Part shown: piece by piece, positions 15,982 through 21,930 of the stretch
Numbering within the stretch: the stretch's first letter is position 1
How the letters are laid out: each line of letters opens with the position of its first letter
Source of the DNA: a virus
Reading direction: 5' to 3' (one strand)
Virus record (IMG/VR): IMGVR_UViG_3300047552_002041
Location: 1 to 34,864 of that record
DNA: 34,864 bases
Position numbers and translations under genes: made by a program
The notes under the pieces: model-generated
Seen by the model: only the letters and a program-made list of their open reading frames with translations
The model's database searches: none
Told to the model about the DNA's origin: nothing

Positions 15982-16581
15982 TCAGACTTGCTGACTATTC
16001 TTTTCAGCGCGCCACCGAATCCAATAAGCCTTCAGCTTCTGGCTTTGTGCTTCGCGCTTTTCAGCATCGCTCCATCGCTCATTTTGCTTCGCCTTCTGTG
16101 CGAGGCGGCGCTCTTCATTATTCCACCTTGTGGTTTGAGCCTTTGATTGATTCGCTTTGTATTGAGGTTTGGCCCTGGCTTCTGCAAGCCTATTGAGTCT
16201 TTTCTCTTTAGAGGCTTCATAGGCTTTAGCCATATTTTCTTTTCGTGCAGGTGTTAGGACCCATCCGCCTTCACCTTCACCACCATTTGTGAGATTCAAC
16301 AATGGTCCAAGCTTCAAGTCTTTTCGGCCATACTTGTTGATTGCTTCCATTTCGACAAGGCAAGCGAGTTCGTCATCAACACCTTGGCACAAGAACTCGA
16401 TGATTGGTTCAACACCATTTTGACGCATCTTCTTGAGGCGCTCAGTAAATGGGTGCTTGTCGCTTCGCCCCAAGTGCGCCTTTACTCGCCGACCTTTACC
16501 CTTACCAACATAGATTCGTTCTGGCTCACCACAGATGTCGAGACGAGACGGGTCTCTGTAGCAGTATGCGTAGTATTCCAT
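15982..16581 (-). CDS. Free-standing GIY-YIG homing endonuclease
   Basis: 199 residues between portal and scaffold, overlapping the portal stop by one base. N-terminal 'YYAYCYRDPSR...ERIYVGKGKGRRVKAHLG' is a GIY-YIG variant ('YAYCY ... YVG'), followed by 'ELACLVEMEAINKYGRKDLKLGPLLNLTNGGEG', containing the catalytic Glu region. The C-terminal 90 residues are highly charged with W-x-(E/D) repeats ('TRWNNEERRLAQKAKQNERWSDAEKREA'), probably the DNA-binding part. The second protein of this type among the head genes; similar in design to the one at 12416 but with a different tail. Confidence 0.92.
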   Translation of the reverse strand: MEYYAYCYRDPSRLDICGEPERIYVGKGKGRRVKAHLGRSDKHPFTERLKKMRQNGVEPIIEFLCQGVDDELACLVEMEAINKYGRKDLKLGPLLNLTNGGEGEGGWVLTPARKENMAKAYEASKEKRLNRLAEARAKPQYKANQSKAQTTRWNNEERRLAQKAKQNERWSDAEKREAQSQKLKAYWIRWRAEKNSQQV

Positions 16582-17927
16582 TAGACTGACACACTAACTG
16601 CCGTTGTTTGAGCCACGATTGATTCGGCAACAACGCCACGCCGCTTGGCTTCAGACACCAAATCGGCGTTCGTAATAGCACCAGCAGTCTTCAACGAGAT
16701 GACAGAATCCATCGAGCCTTCTGGCGGCGCTTGCTCTTGTCCAACGGTGTCCGTGAAGTTCTTGTTCAGTTCCACGGTGATGGTTCGACCAACTGCTTGT
16801 CCATAGACCTCAAGCGCCATGTTCAAAGCTGTCTCAAGCGCATTCGACATTGTCACGATTGACGCAGTCTCAGCACCAGCACGAAGACGAGCTGCCTCAG
16901 CAGTCTCTTGCTGAGCGTTGATGGAGATGAGTTCAGCACCAGCATCGCTCATCTGCTGCTCAACCTTTTCCTTCTCAGCGAGAATTGCACCAAGGCCAGC
17001 GCCACTGAACTCAACGAAGCCTGCCTTGCCGTCCTTCTCGAGATGCAGCGCCTGCTTGGTGCTGCCAATCACGATGTCTGAAGGCGTGTTCCCATCTTGG
17101 TCACGATAAAGGTCGCCGCTGATTGTGAAGGTCGGCATGCCAAGAAAGTGCAGGCCATGGTAGTGGTCACTGGACAGACGGTAATGCGCGCTCTGAAGGC
17201 CAGCGAGAACATACATCGTCGGATTGTAGAGCTCATCGCTGTTGTCATACGCCGTTGCCCACCAGTAAGGGATGTAGTTCAGTGGCGCGCCGTTGATGAG
17301 CATCTGCACTGGCTCAGTGCAGACGAACTTCTTGCCGTCTTGTACCCACTCACGAGCGCAGAAGGTGCCGTAAAGCGCCTCATCCACATTGGAGTCCTCA
17401 TTGGCGATGAAGAGCTCCTTCCAGCGCTTGTATTCAATCTCCTCGTATGGGTTCTTCGGATTCTTCTTGGTCTCGCAGGTCTCGAGAATGATGAAGTCGT
17501 CGCACCAGTTGATGACATTCTCGGAGGCGTAGTAATCCAGGTAAGGCAAGCCTGAATCCTCGTCAATATCCACCCCAATGAGAACGCGACCACCAAGAGC
17601 CGTGTCCATGATGAGGTCCTGAATGAAGCCGTCAAAGCTCAGCGAGTCCTCAGCAAGAACTTCCTCAGGCTGCGCTCCAGTCATCGTGAGCGGATTACGC
17701 ATCATGACGCCAATGAGATTCTGCGTTGCCATCTCAACAGCATTCAGAATCGGCGCGCGCTTAGCATACGCCTCATACTCGGCGTCGTTCTGGCCCTTCA
17801 GCCGAGGCAGATGCCGCTCATTGCGCATCTGGCCGAGAAAGCAGTCATAGGTCTCTTGTACCTTCTGCTGGTGCGCTGGATAAGAAGGCTTCTTTACTGA
17901 TGGGTCCAGCTGTGTCGATTGTGCCAT
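16581..17927 (-). CDS. Portal protein (DUF4055 type)
   Basis: 448 residues between terminase and scaffold. 'RLKGQNDAEYEAYAKRAPILNAVEMATQNLIGVMMRNP', 'GGRVLIGVDIDE', 'YASENVINW', 'YWWATAYDNSDELYNPTMYVLAGLQSAHYRLSSDHYHGLHF' and the C-terminal helical region ('ETAEAARLRAGAETASIVTMSNALETAL') fit the DUF4055 portal family. Twelve copies form the vertex pore for DNA packaging. CAGGAGAAACAAA precedes ATG 17927 and a GGTCTAAATAC motif lies just upstream. Confidence 0.93.
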   Translation of the reverse strand: MAQSTQLDPSVKKPSYPAHQQKVQETYDCFLGQMRNERHLPRLKGQNDAEYEAYAKRAPILNAVEMATQNLIGVMMRNPLTMTGAQPEEVLAEDSLSFDGFIQDLIMDTALGGRVLIGVDIDEDSGLPYLDYYASENVINWCDDFIILETCETKKNPKNPYEEIEYKRWKELFIANEDSNVDEALYGTFCAREWVQDGKKFVCTEPVQMLINGAPLNYIPYWWATAYDNSDELYNPTMYVLAGLQSAHYRLSSDHYHGLHFLGMPTFTISGDLYRDQDGNTPSDIVIGSTKQALHLEKDGKAGFVEFSGAGLGAILAEKEKVEQQMSDAGAELISINAQQETAEAARLRAGAETASIVTMSNALETALNMALEVYGQAVGRTITVELNKNFTDTVGQEQAPPEGSMDSVISLKTAGAITNADLVSEAKRRGVVAESIVAQTTAVSVSV

Positions 17928-17947
17928 TTTGTTTCTCCTGTGATTTT

Positions 17948-17958
17948 GTATTTAGACC
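17948..17958 (-). promoter_or_regulatory. GGTCTAAATAC motif before the portal gene
   Basis: Exact GGTCTAAATAC on the minus strand in the 31-nt gap between large terminase and portal, followed at 10 nt by the portal ribosome site AGGAG. One of the best-placed copies of the putative late promoter. Confidence 0.55.
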
Positions 17959-19230
17959 TTAGAGGCCACGCAAACGAATAGGATTGCTGTTGCGTGGGTC
18001 AAAAGGTCTCAGCAAGAAGACGCCGTAGCCAAGAGCATCAATTGGTCCTGAGATGTCTGTGCCTGCCTGCTCGATAAATGTCTTCTTATCCGGAATGCCT
18101 CCAACGAAGCCCTGACGAGACAGGCACTTCACGAGAATTGGGCATGTTTGCCGATTCACGAAGAGATTACGAACATCAAGAGCATTGCAGAACTGCAGAT
18201 TCACTGCCGTTACTCGATGGTCAATCTCCGGTGCTGAGCGCATGATGTTGTGCTTCACTCGAGCTTGAGCGATGTATGAGCCGACTTGAGTCATTGCTGG
18301 GTCACAAGTGATGACAGCACTGTCCTTCCAAGGCTGCAAGGCGATTTTATCGAGCACTGCCTTGGTGTCCTTGAGCTTCATCCACTCGCCGACGACATAG
18401 AGCTTCTTCTCACGCTCAAGAATCAAAACAGCGCTGGTGCCGCCTAAGTTGATGTCAAACGAAACGAGGACACGCTCACCTGGCAGCAGATTAGCGATGG
18501 TCAGCGTCGTGTTGTTCTGAACTGGGTCATAACAATCGTAAGCCAAACCATCCGCGTTGAACATCAGCTCGCCATCAACCCAGGCCTTGCGCTTGTTCAG
18601 CGGAATCGTTGAGAGAATACGCGCCTTGTATTCATCGCTAATCATCGTGTTCTGCAGCATCGACCAGGTGTAAAGCTTTTTCTCCGGTGTTGCATTCTCA
18701 ACGAAGAACTCGCCAAGGGCGCCGTTCAGCTCTGGCGCTCCAGTGATGTTGATGCATGGTGGTCGTCCATGAGCTGGATTACTGCAGCGGAACAGAAGCT
18801 CCTCAAGGAAGTTCGTTGCATCTTCGTGGCGTGCCTTGTCAATCTCATCAACGAAGCCGCCGGCGAGAGACAGACCGTTCATGCGCTCATAGTTCTCGAT
18901 GGTCACATCGAGAATGAGCTTGCTGGTGACGCCACCCCAGTTGATGAGCAGTTCAGATGGCGCCTTTACCTCAAGCCCCTTGATGTCAAGCTTCCACTCT
19001 TGTGCGAGCTCACGGTAGATTGGCAGCAGATTCCGGCGAGTCATGCCGTAGGTTGGAGATGCAACAACGAACTCGTGACCACGATGAATGCTTGAGGCGA
19101 TGATTGACTTCGCGCAGGTAATCATGCGAGACTTGCCAGAGCGCTTGCCGCCAGAGACGCCGACGATTGGTGTCTCAAAGTCAAACAGCGCTTCTTGCTG
19201 ATACTCCATGGCCTGCACATCAAGCTTCAT
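17959..19230 (-). CDS. terL: Terminase large subunit
   Basis: 423 residues. Walker A GGKRSGKS (about residues 27-34), Walker B 'GGFVDEID' (about 124-131), C-terminal nuclease acidic residues in 'VSFDINLGGTSAV', 'VITCDPAM' and 'ISGPIDALGYGVFLL' (RNase H-like fold). ATG 19230 is preferred over TTG 19236 because AGGAGG lies 9 nt upstream. It overlaps the end of the small subunit. The protein packages DNA through the portal and cuts it. Confidence 0.95.
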   Translation of the reverse strand: MKLDVQAMEYQQEALFDFETPIVGVSGGKRSGKSRMITCAKSIIASSIHRGHEFVVASPTYGMTRRNLLPIYRELAQEWKLDIKGLEVKAPSELLINWGGVTSKLILDVTIENYERMNGLSLAGGFVDEIDKARHEDATNFLEELLFRCSNPAHGRPPCINITGAPELNGALGEFFVENATPEKKLYTWSMLQNTMISDEYKARILSTIPLNKRKAWVDGELMFNADGLAYDCYDPVQNNTTLTIANLLPGERVLVSFDINLGGTSAVLILEREKKLYVVGEWMKLKDTKAVLDKIALQPWKDSAVITCDPAMTQVGSYIAQARVKHNIMRSAPEIDHRVTAVNLQFCNALDVRNLFVNRQTCPILVKCLSRQGFVGGIPDKKTFIEQAGTDISGPIDALGYGVFLLRPFDPRNSNPIRLRGL

Positions 19231-19693
19231 TGTCAAGCTCCTCCTGCTCGGACTTGCTTAGACGACGGCCAGCAGGCTTCGGCACTGATGCAGTCCATTC
19301 GACGGCAGTTTGAACTTGAGCGTCCTTGACTGGGTCCTCAGACATGCCGGCATAGTTCTTCGCAGCAAATTGAAGAATTTTATCAGAGGTCTGAGCGCGC
19401 TTGATGACAAGAGCCTTCAGTCTTGGAGCAATCGAAGCTTTGCCGAGCTGAAAGTCCTCCTTGAAGTTATCATAGAAGGAGGTGTGATTCACGCCAAGCA
19501 TAGCGCTAATCTCAAGAGCTGTGCTGCCAGCTGCGGCGAGCTTGTAGATGCTTCGCCGATTGATGACGAGGTCTGGTCGCTTATTGCGCTTCAGCGTGAC
19601 CCACTCATCAAGCGTGTTCAGCTTGGCGAGGTCCTCTTCATCAACGCCCTCAACTGGGAACATCGTCTTTGAAAGTTCTGCTGGTGGCGTCAT
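19220..19693 (-). CDS. terS: Terminase small subunit
   Basis: 157 residues. A helix-turn-helix ('IYKLAAAGSTALEISAMLGVNHTSFYDNF', about residues 49-77) followed by helical 'RLKALVIKRAQTSDKILQFAAKNYAGMSE' is typical of small terminases, which recognise the packaging site. Overlaps the large subunit and is ATGA-coupled to the HNH gene upstream. Confidence 0.88.
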   Translation of the reverse strand: MTPPAELSKTMFPVEGVDEEDLAKLNTLDEWVTLKRNKRPDLVINRRSIYKLAAAGSTALEISAMLGVNHTSFYDNFKEDFQLGKASIAPRLKALVIKRAQTSDKILQFAAKNYAGMSEDPVKDAQVQTAVEWTASVPKPAGRRLSKSEQEELDNEA

Positions 19694-20055
19694 TTCTTGA
19701 CCTTTTTATCAACACCAGCGAGCTTGAACGGCAGTATCTTAGCAGTCTTGCGCTTTGGCTTCTTTGGTGCTGCAAGTGGATGCAGCAGTGGCAATGAGTC
19801 CTTCGTCAGATACTGATGAAGGCCTTTAGCAAAGGAAAGGACATCGAAGTTCCCGTAGCGATGACCTGACTCGGTCTTGCCGAGCACGCTGTTGCAGCTG
19901 CGGTGAATCAGGCCACGAAGAAGGCCGCTCGAGTGAGAATGGTCAGAACACGCCTCTGAAAGCTCCATCGGTCTGCCACACAGGCGACACAGATTGCTCT
20001 TAGCGTATTCTTTGATGCGCCACTCTGATAGCTGACGCCGATTTAGTTGTTCCAT
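19690..20055 (-). CDS. HNH endonuclease, endonuclease VII-like
   Basis: 121 residues. 'CRLCGRPMELSEACSDHSHSSGLLRGLIHRSCNSVLG' gives the endonuclease VII (PF02945) pattern: C-x2-C, D-H-x-H, R-G-L-(I), x2-C-N, L-G. The usual Cys in 'RGLIC' is His here but the later Cys is kept. A basic C-terminal tail (KKPKRKTAK...KKVKK) may bind DNA. Position next to terminase suggests either help in packaging (HNH genes often sit beside terminases) or a mobile gene. Two hairpins with an identical loop precede its start. Confidence 0.9.
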   Translation of the reverse strand: MEQLNRRQLSEWRIKEYAKSNLCRLCGRPMELSEACSDHSHSSGLLRGLIHRSCNSVLGKTESGHRYGNFDVLSFAKGLHQYLTKDSLPLLHPLAAPKKPKRKTAKILPFKLAGVDKKVKK

Positions 20056-20074
20056 TTGGGCTCCCTGAGTCCAA
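20056..20074 (-). promoter_or_regulatory. Hairpin TTGGACT-CAGGG-AGCCCAA at the HNH start codon
   Basis: A 7-pair stem with one mismatch whose 3' base touches ATG 20055. The Shine-Dalgarno-like AGGGAG lies in the loop and 3' arm, so folding may control translation of the HNH gene. Confidence 0.5.
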
Positions 20075-20081
20075 GATTGAT

Positions 20082-20100
20082 GGCAACTCCCTGAGTCGCC
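20082..20100 (-). promoter_or_regulatory. Hairpin GGCGACT-CAGGG-AGTTGCC upstream of the HNH gene
   Basis: Second hairpin with the same CAGGG loop, 7 nt upstream of the previous one, and nearly identical in sequence to 15956-15974. The pair forms a tandem repeat of stem-loops in the leader of the HNH gene. Confidence 0.5.
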
Positions 20101-20103
20101 GAT

Positions 20104-20117
20104 GGTCTATTTAGACC
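20104..20117. promoter_or_regulatory. Perfect palindrome GGTCTATTTAGACC
   Basis: Inverted repeat GGTCTA-TT-TAGACC. The minus strand contains the late motif GGTCTAAATA and the other strand mirrors it. It begins at the last base of the stop of the gene 20117-20413. It could be a bidirectional promoter element or a protein-binding dyad. Confidence 0.5.
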
Positions 20118-20413
20118 TAATGTTTAGTACCAAATGGAAATTTCGAAGAGCCGATGTTTCGACCGTTGTGACGCCATAGAATCGACTCAGGCGTGATGTT
20201 CAGATACTTGCAGCGCATGGTGACAATCTGCTGAAGGTCCTCAAGAGCCATACCGAGATGAACTGCGCTGACCTCAAAGACAAACGCAAGTGGCGATGTT
20301 GGAAAGGCGCCCTGCCATGGGTCTCGATTGATGCGATTGATTTCAGCAACACGCGCTGCCTCTCGCATCTCGTAAAGCTCTTCAGGTGAAATCTGGTCAA
20401 AGCGTCTTGGCAT
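20117..20413 (-). CDS. Hypothetical protein (98 aa)
   Basis: Starts at a TGATG overlap with the preceding gene. The protein has a charged helical start (MPRRFDQISPEELYEMREAA) and a 'LEDLQQIVTMRCKYLNITPESILWRHNGRN' segment that could be a helix-turn-helix. Position two genes before small terminase suggests a late-operon regulator or packaging accessory, but nothing specific is recognised. Confidence 0.7.
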   Translation of the reverse strand: MPRRFDQISPEELYEMREAARVAEINRINRDPWQGAFPTSPLAFVFEVSAVHLGMALEDLQQIVTMRCKYLNITPESILWRHNGRNIGSSKFPFGTKH

Positions 20414-20589
20414 CAGACCTCCGTTGTCATTGCTGAGTAGCGCTGAATGTCATGCAGGTGCTTCGCGAGCTCAAGGTCACGAGCTGTTGAGTGCTTCGTG
20501 TTCAGAAGCTTGTCACAGGCTCGAATCTCATCAAGAATGAGCGTGTGCAGTATCGCCAGGTCATGCTGAAGCTTCTCGAGCTCGGTCAT
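20413..20589 (-). CDS. Small helical protein (58 aa)
   Basis: Found by reading the minus strand: ATG 20589 overlaps the previous stop (ATGA) and its TGA overlaps the next ATG. Sequence starts MTELEKLQHDLAILHTLILD and continues 'EIRACDKLLNTKHSTARDLELAKHLHDIQ', a probable coiled coil. Tight coupling on both sides supports a real gene. Function unknown. Confidence 0.7.
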   Translation of the reverse strand: MTELEKLQHDLAILHTLILDEIRACDKLLNTKHSTARDLELAKHLHDIQRYSAMTTEV

Positions 20590-21050
20590 AGCTTCCCTGA
20601 CAAAAACGAGGTGATGCCCTCGTCATTAGGGTCGGTCTTTGGCGCTGGCTGAAGCAGATTCATCATGCGACTGCGCGCCTCAACAATCTTTGCACCGATG
20701 GCATGAATCTCCTGCTGAGACTTCGCTGCCCAGGTAGCGCGCTTCTTCTCAGCGATTGCTTCGAGCTCCTCTGGAGTGCGATTTGCATGCGCTGCCTTTG
20801 CCTTCGCTCGAAGCTTCGTTGTGCGCTGCTCTGCAAGTTCAGGCGTCTCACGAATCTTCTGCTGTACGCTCTTGTGCAGCGTTCCGTTCTTGAGACGAGT
20901 TTCTGCTGCCTTCTGAAGACGACGAGCACGCCGTTCAGGGTCGTCCCATGAGGCCTGGGAGCCGATGGACTGATTGGCACGAGTTCGAGCTCGAAACTCT
21001 GGGTCGTTCCATTTAGCGTGCATGCTCGCTGAGTTCTTACTCTGCGTCAT
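20586..21050 (-). CDS. Putative DNA-binding protein with homing-endonuclease-type repeats
   Basis: About 154 residues from ATG 21050 (AAAGGA upstream). It contains repeated W-x-D-P-E-x-R units ('KWNDPEFRARTRANQS', 'SWDDPERRARRLQKAAETR') and strongly basic Ala-rich helices. Such repeats occur in C-terminal DNA-binding parts of phage GIY-YIG and HNH nucleases (compare the tail of the gene at 15982). No nuclease domain is visible, so it may be a remnant or a stand-alone DNA-binding protein. It lies upstream of terminase in the late operon. Confidence 0.65.
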   Translation of the reverse strand: MTQSKNSASMHAKWNDPEFRARTRANQSIGSQASWDDPERRARRLQKAAETRLKNGTLHKSVQQKIRETPELAEQRTTKLRAKAKAAHANRTPEELEAIAEKKRATWAAKSQQEIHAIGAKIVEARSRMMNLLQPAPKTDPNDEGITSFLSGKL

Positions 21051-21483
21051 CATTGTCCTTTGCACCGAAGAGGTGAGTTGGTCTGATTGGGTGAATAAAG
21101 ACTGGCCACTCGCCAAGACCGTGCTTCTTGTACCGCTGGTAGAGGACGAGGGTGGCTGCGGTGTATTCCATTACGGAGAGGCAAGTGCAATCCACCCGGA
21201 AATTTTGACCGGGTGAGATGGCATTTTGAGCATTTTGCTCGTCCTGTAGCGTGTCCCTGCTTGAACATTTGTCATCGTTTGTAGTAGCTTTTGACGAGCA
21301 GGAGTGAGCATCGTTTTTTGAGGACTCGCCTAAGTCAGGTGTCTTTAGAAGACTGAGTTCGTTCTGGACTTCCGTCTCGAGCTCCTTCAGCAGGTCCAGG
21401 AACTTCGTCGGAACTACGAGCTCCGTCTGGTGCAGTGCTTGTTCGAACGCCGAAGATTGCGTCCCAGTTGGTTCGGTAGTCAT
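21037..21483 (-). CDS. Hypothetical protein (148 aa)
   Basis: From ATG 21483 (MTTEPTGTQSSAFEQALHQ); the frame extends further upstream but without a good start. The middle ('TKFLDLLKELETEVQNELSLLK') is helical, followed by a Ser/Asp-rich linker and a C-terminal segment 'VDCTCLSVMEYTAATLVLYQRYKKHGLGEWPVFIH'. Weak ribosome site (GGTG). It overlaps the next gene by 14 nt. No family recognised. Confidence 0.6.
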   Translation of the reverse strand: MTTEPTGTQSSAFEQALHQTELVVPTKFLDLLKELETEVQNELSLLKTPDLGESSKNDAHSCSSKATTNDDKCSSRDTLQDEQNAQNAISPGQNFRVDCTCLSVMEYTAATLVLYQRYKKHGLGEWPVFIHPIRPTHLFGAKDNDDAE

Positions 21484-21538
21484 GTGATGCGGCACCAGTT
21501 GTGATGCGCTTTCCAGTGATTGAGTTACGAGCTGGCAT
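21335..21538 (-). CDS. Possible small protein with 'YRTNWDAIFG' motif (67 aa)
   Basis: From ATG 21538. The first 30 residues, MPARNSITGKRITTGAASHD then YRTNWDAIFG, resemble small phage proteins that end in a 'YRdNWDrIFG' type motif. The remaining 37 residues are low-complexity and lie over the start of the gene at 21483 in another frame. Only the first half looks selected. It overlaps the end of the 41-codon gene upstream by 14 nt. Confidence 0.45.
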   Translation of the reverse strand: MPARNSITGKRITTGAASHDYRTNWDAIFGVRTSTAPDGARSSDEVPGPAEGARDGSPERTQSSKDT

Positions 21539-21650
21539 GTTCTTTGACGACAGGGTGACGAGTGACAACTGTGTTGTGCCAATCTGGCTTCTGCTCGTTG
21601 TTCTTGAGCTCGTTGTATTCCTTGAGGTCCTGCTTCGCTTGGTCAGTCAT
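21525..21650 (-). CDS. Small leader protein of the late operon (41 aa)
   Basis: Minus-strand ORF from ATG 21650 with AAAGGACTTAC upstream; protein begins MTDQAKQDLKEYNELKNNEQ and ends KEHASS. Hydrophilic and charged. It is the first gene after the late-strand motif at 21672, so it begins the minus-strand operon. Function unknown. Confidence 0.65.
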   Translation of the reverse strand: MTDQAKQDLKEYNELKNNEQKPDWHNTVVTRHPVVKEHASS

Positions 21651-21671
21651 GTAAGTCCTTTGTTGTTCTCT

Positions 21672-21682
21672 GTATTTAGCTG
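21672..21682 (-). promoter_or_regulatory. CAGCTAAATAC motif at the head of the late operon
   Basis: Minus strand CAGCTAAATAC, 22 nt before ATG 21650. It is a diverged copy of the GGTCTAAATAC series. An adjacent TGTAAC box (about 21686) belongs to the GTTAC-box family seen at early promoters. Confidence 0.45.
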
Positions 21683-21746
21683 AATTGTAACATCTTGTTC
21701 AGGGACTACTTTTAGGTTCGGGTCAGTAATTCGTCCTGAATTTGCC

Positions 21747-21775
21747 TTCACATCAGTAAATAGAAGTGATAGAAT
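21747..21775 (+). promoter_or_regulatory. Early promoter of the replication gene
   Basis: TTCACA (21747-21752), 17-nt spacer, TAGAAT (21770-21775): five of six and five of six matches to sigma70 consensus. The start of transcription would be near 21782, one base before the leader hairpin begins. It drives the plus-strand early genes. Confidence 0.7.
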
Positions 21776-21782
21776 GTAATCT

Positions 21783-21891
21783 GAGTTCTGTTAGAAGTCG
21801 TCGGCAATGTCGGCCAGACTTCAGTGATGCAATGTCACCCATTCTCTTGGGCCGACGCCTTCTAACAGAGCTCCTCCGTCTGGCCGCGGAG
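21783..21891 (+). ncRNA. Structured leader RNA with loop-loop complementarity
   Basis: Arms 21783-21805 and 21851-21873 pair over 23 positions with one G-U and one mismatch. A second hairpin, CTCCG (21874-21878) and CGGAG (21887-21891), encloses an 8-nt loop TCTGGCCG. That loop is complementary to CGGCCAGA (21811-21818) in the large loop; with the adjoining base the match is nine. The first hairpin begins at the predicted transcript start and the second ends 22 nt before the gene's ATG. Kissing-loop or pseudoknot leaders of this kind control initiator synthesis in IncB/IncI-type plasmids; the analogy is inference. Confidence 0.65.
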
Positions 21892-21906
21892 AATCAAGAG
21901 AATTGG

Positions 21907-21930
21907 ATGAGCGATGAAATTAGAACTTAG
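21907..21930 (+). CDS. Possible 7-residue leader peptide (MSDEIRT)
   Basis: ATG 21907 opens a seven-codon frame that ends at TAG 21928-21930, overlapping the replication gene start at 21914 in another frame. AAGAG lies 6 nt upstream, a better spacing than for ATG 21914. Translation may be coupled; it may also be chance. Confidence 0.25.
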   Translation: MSDEIRT

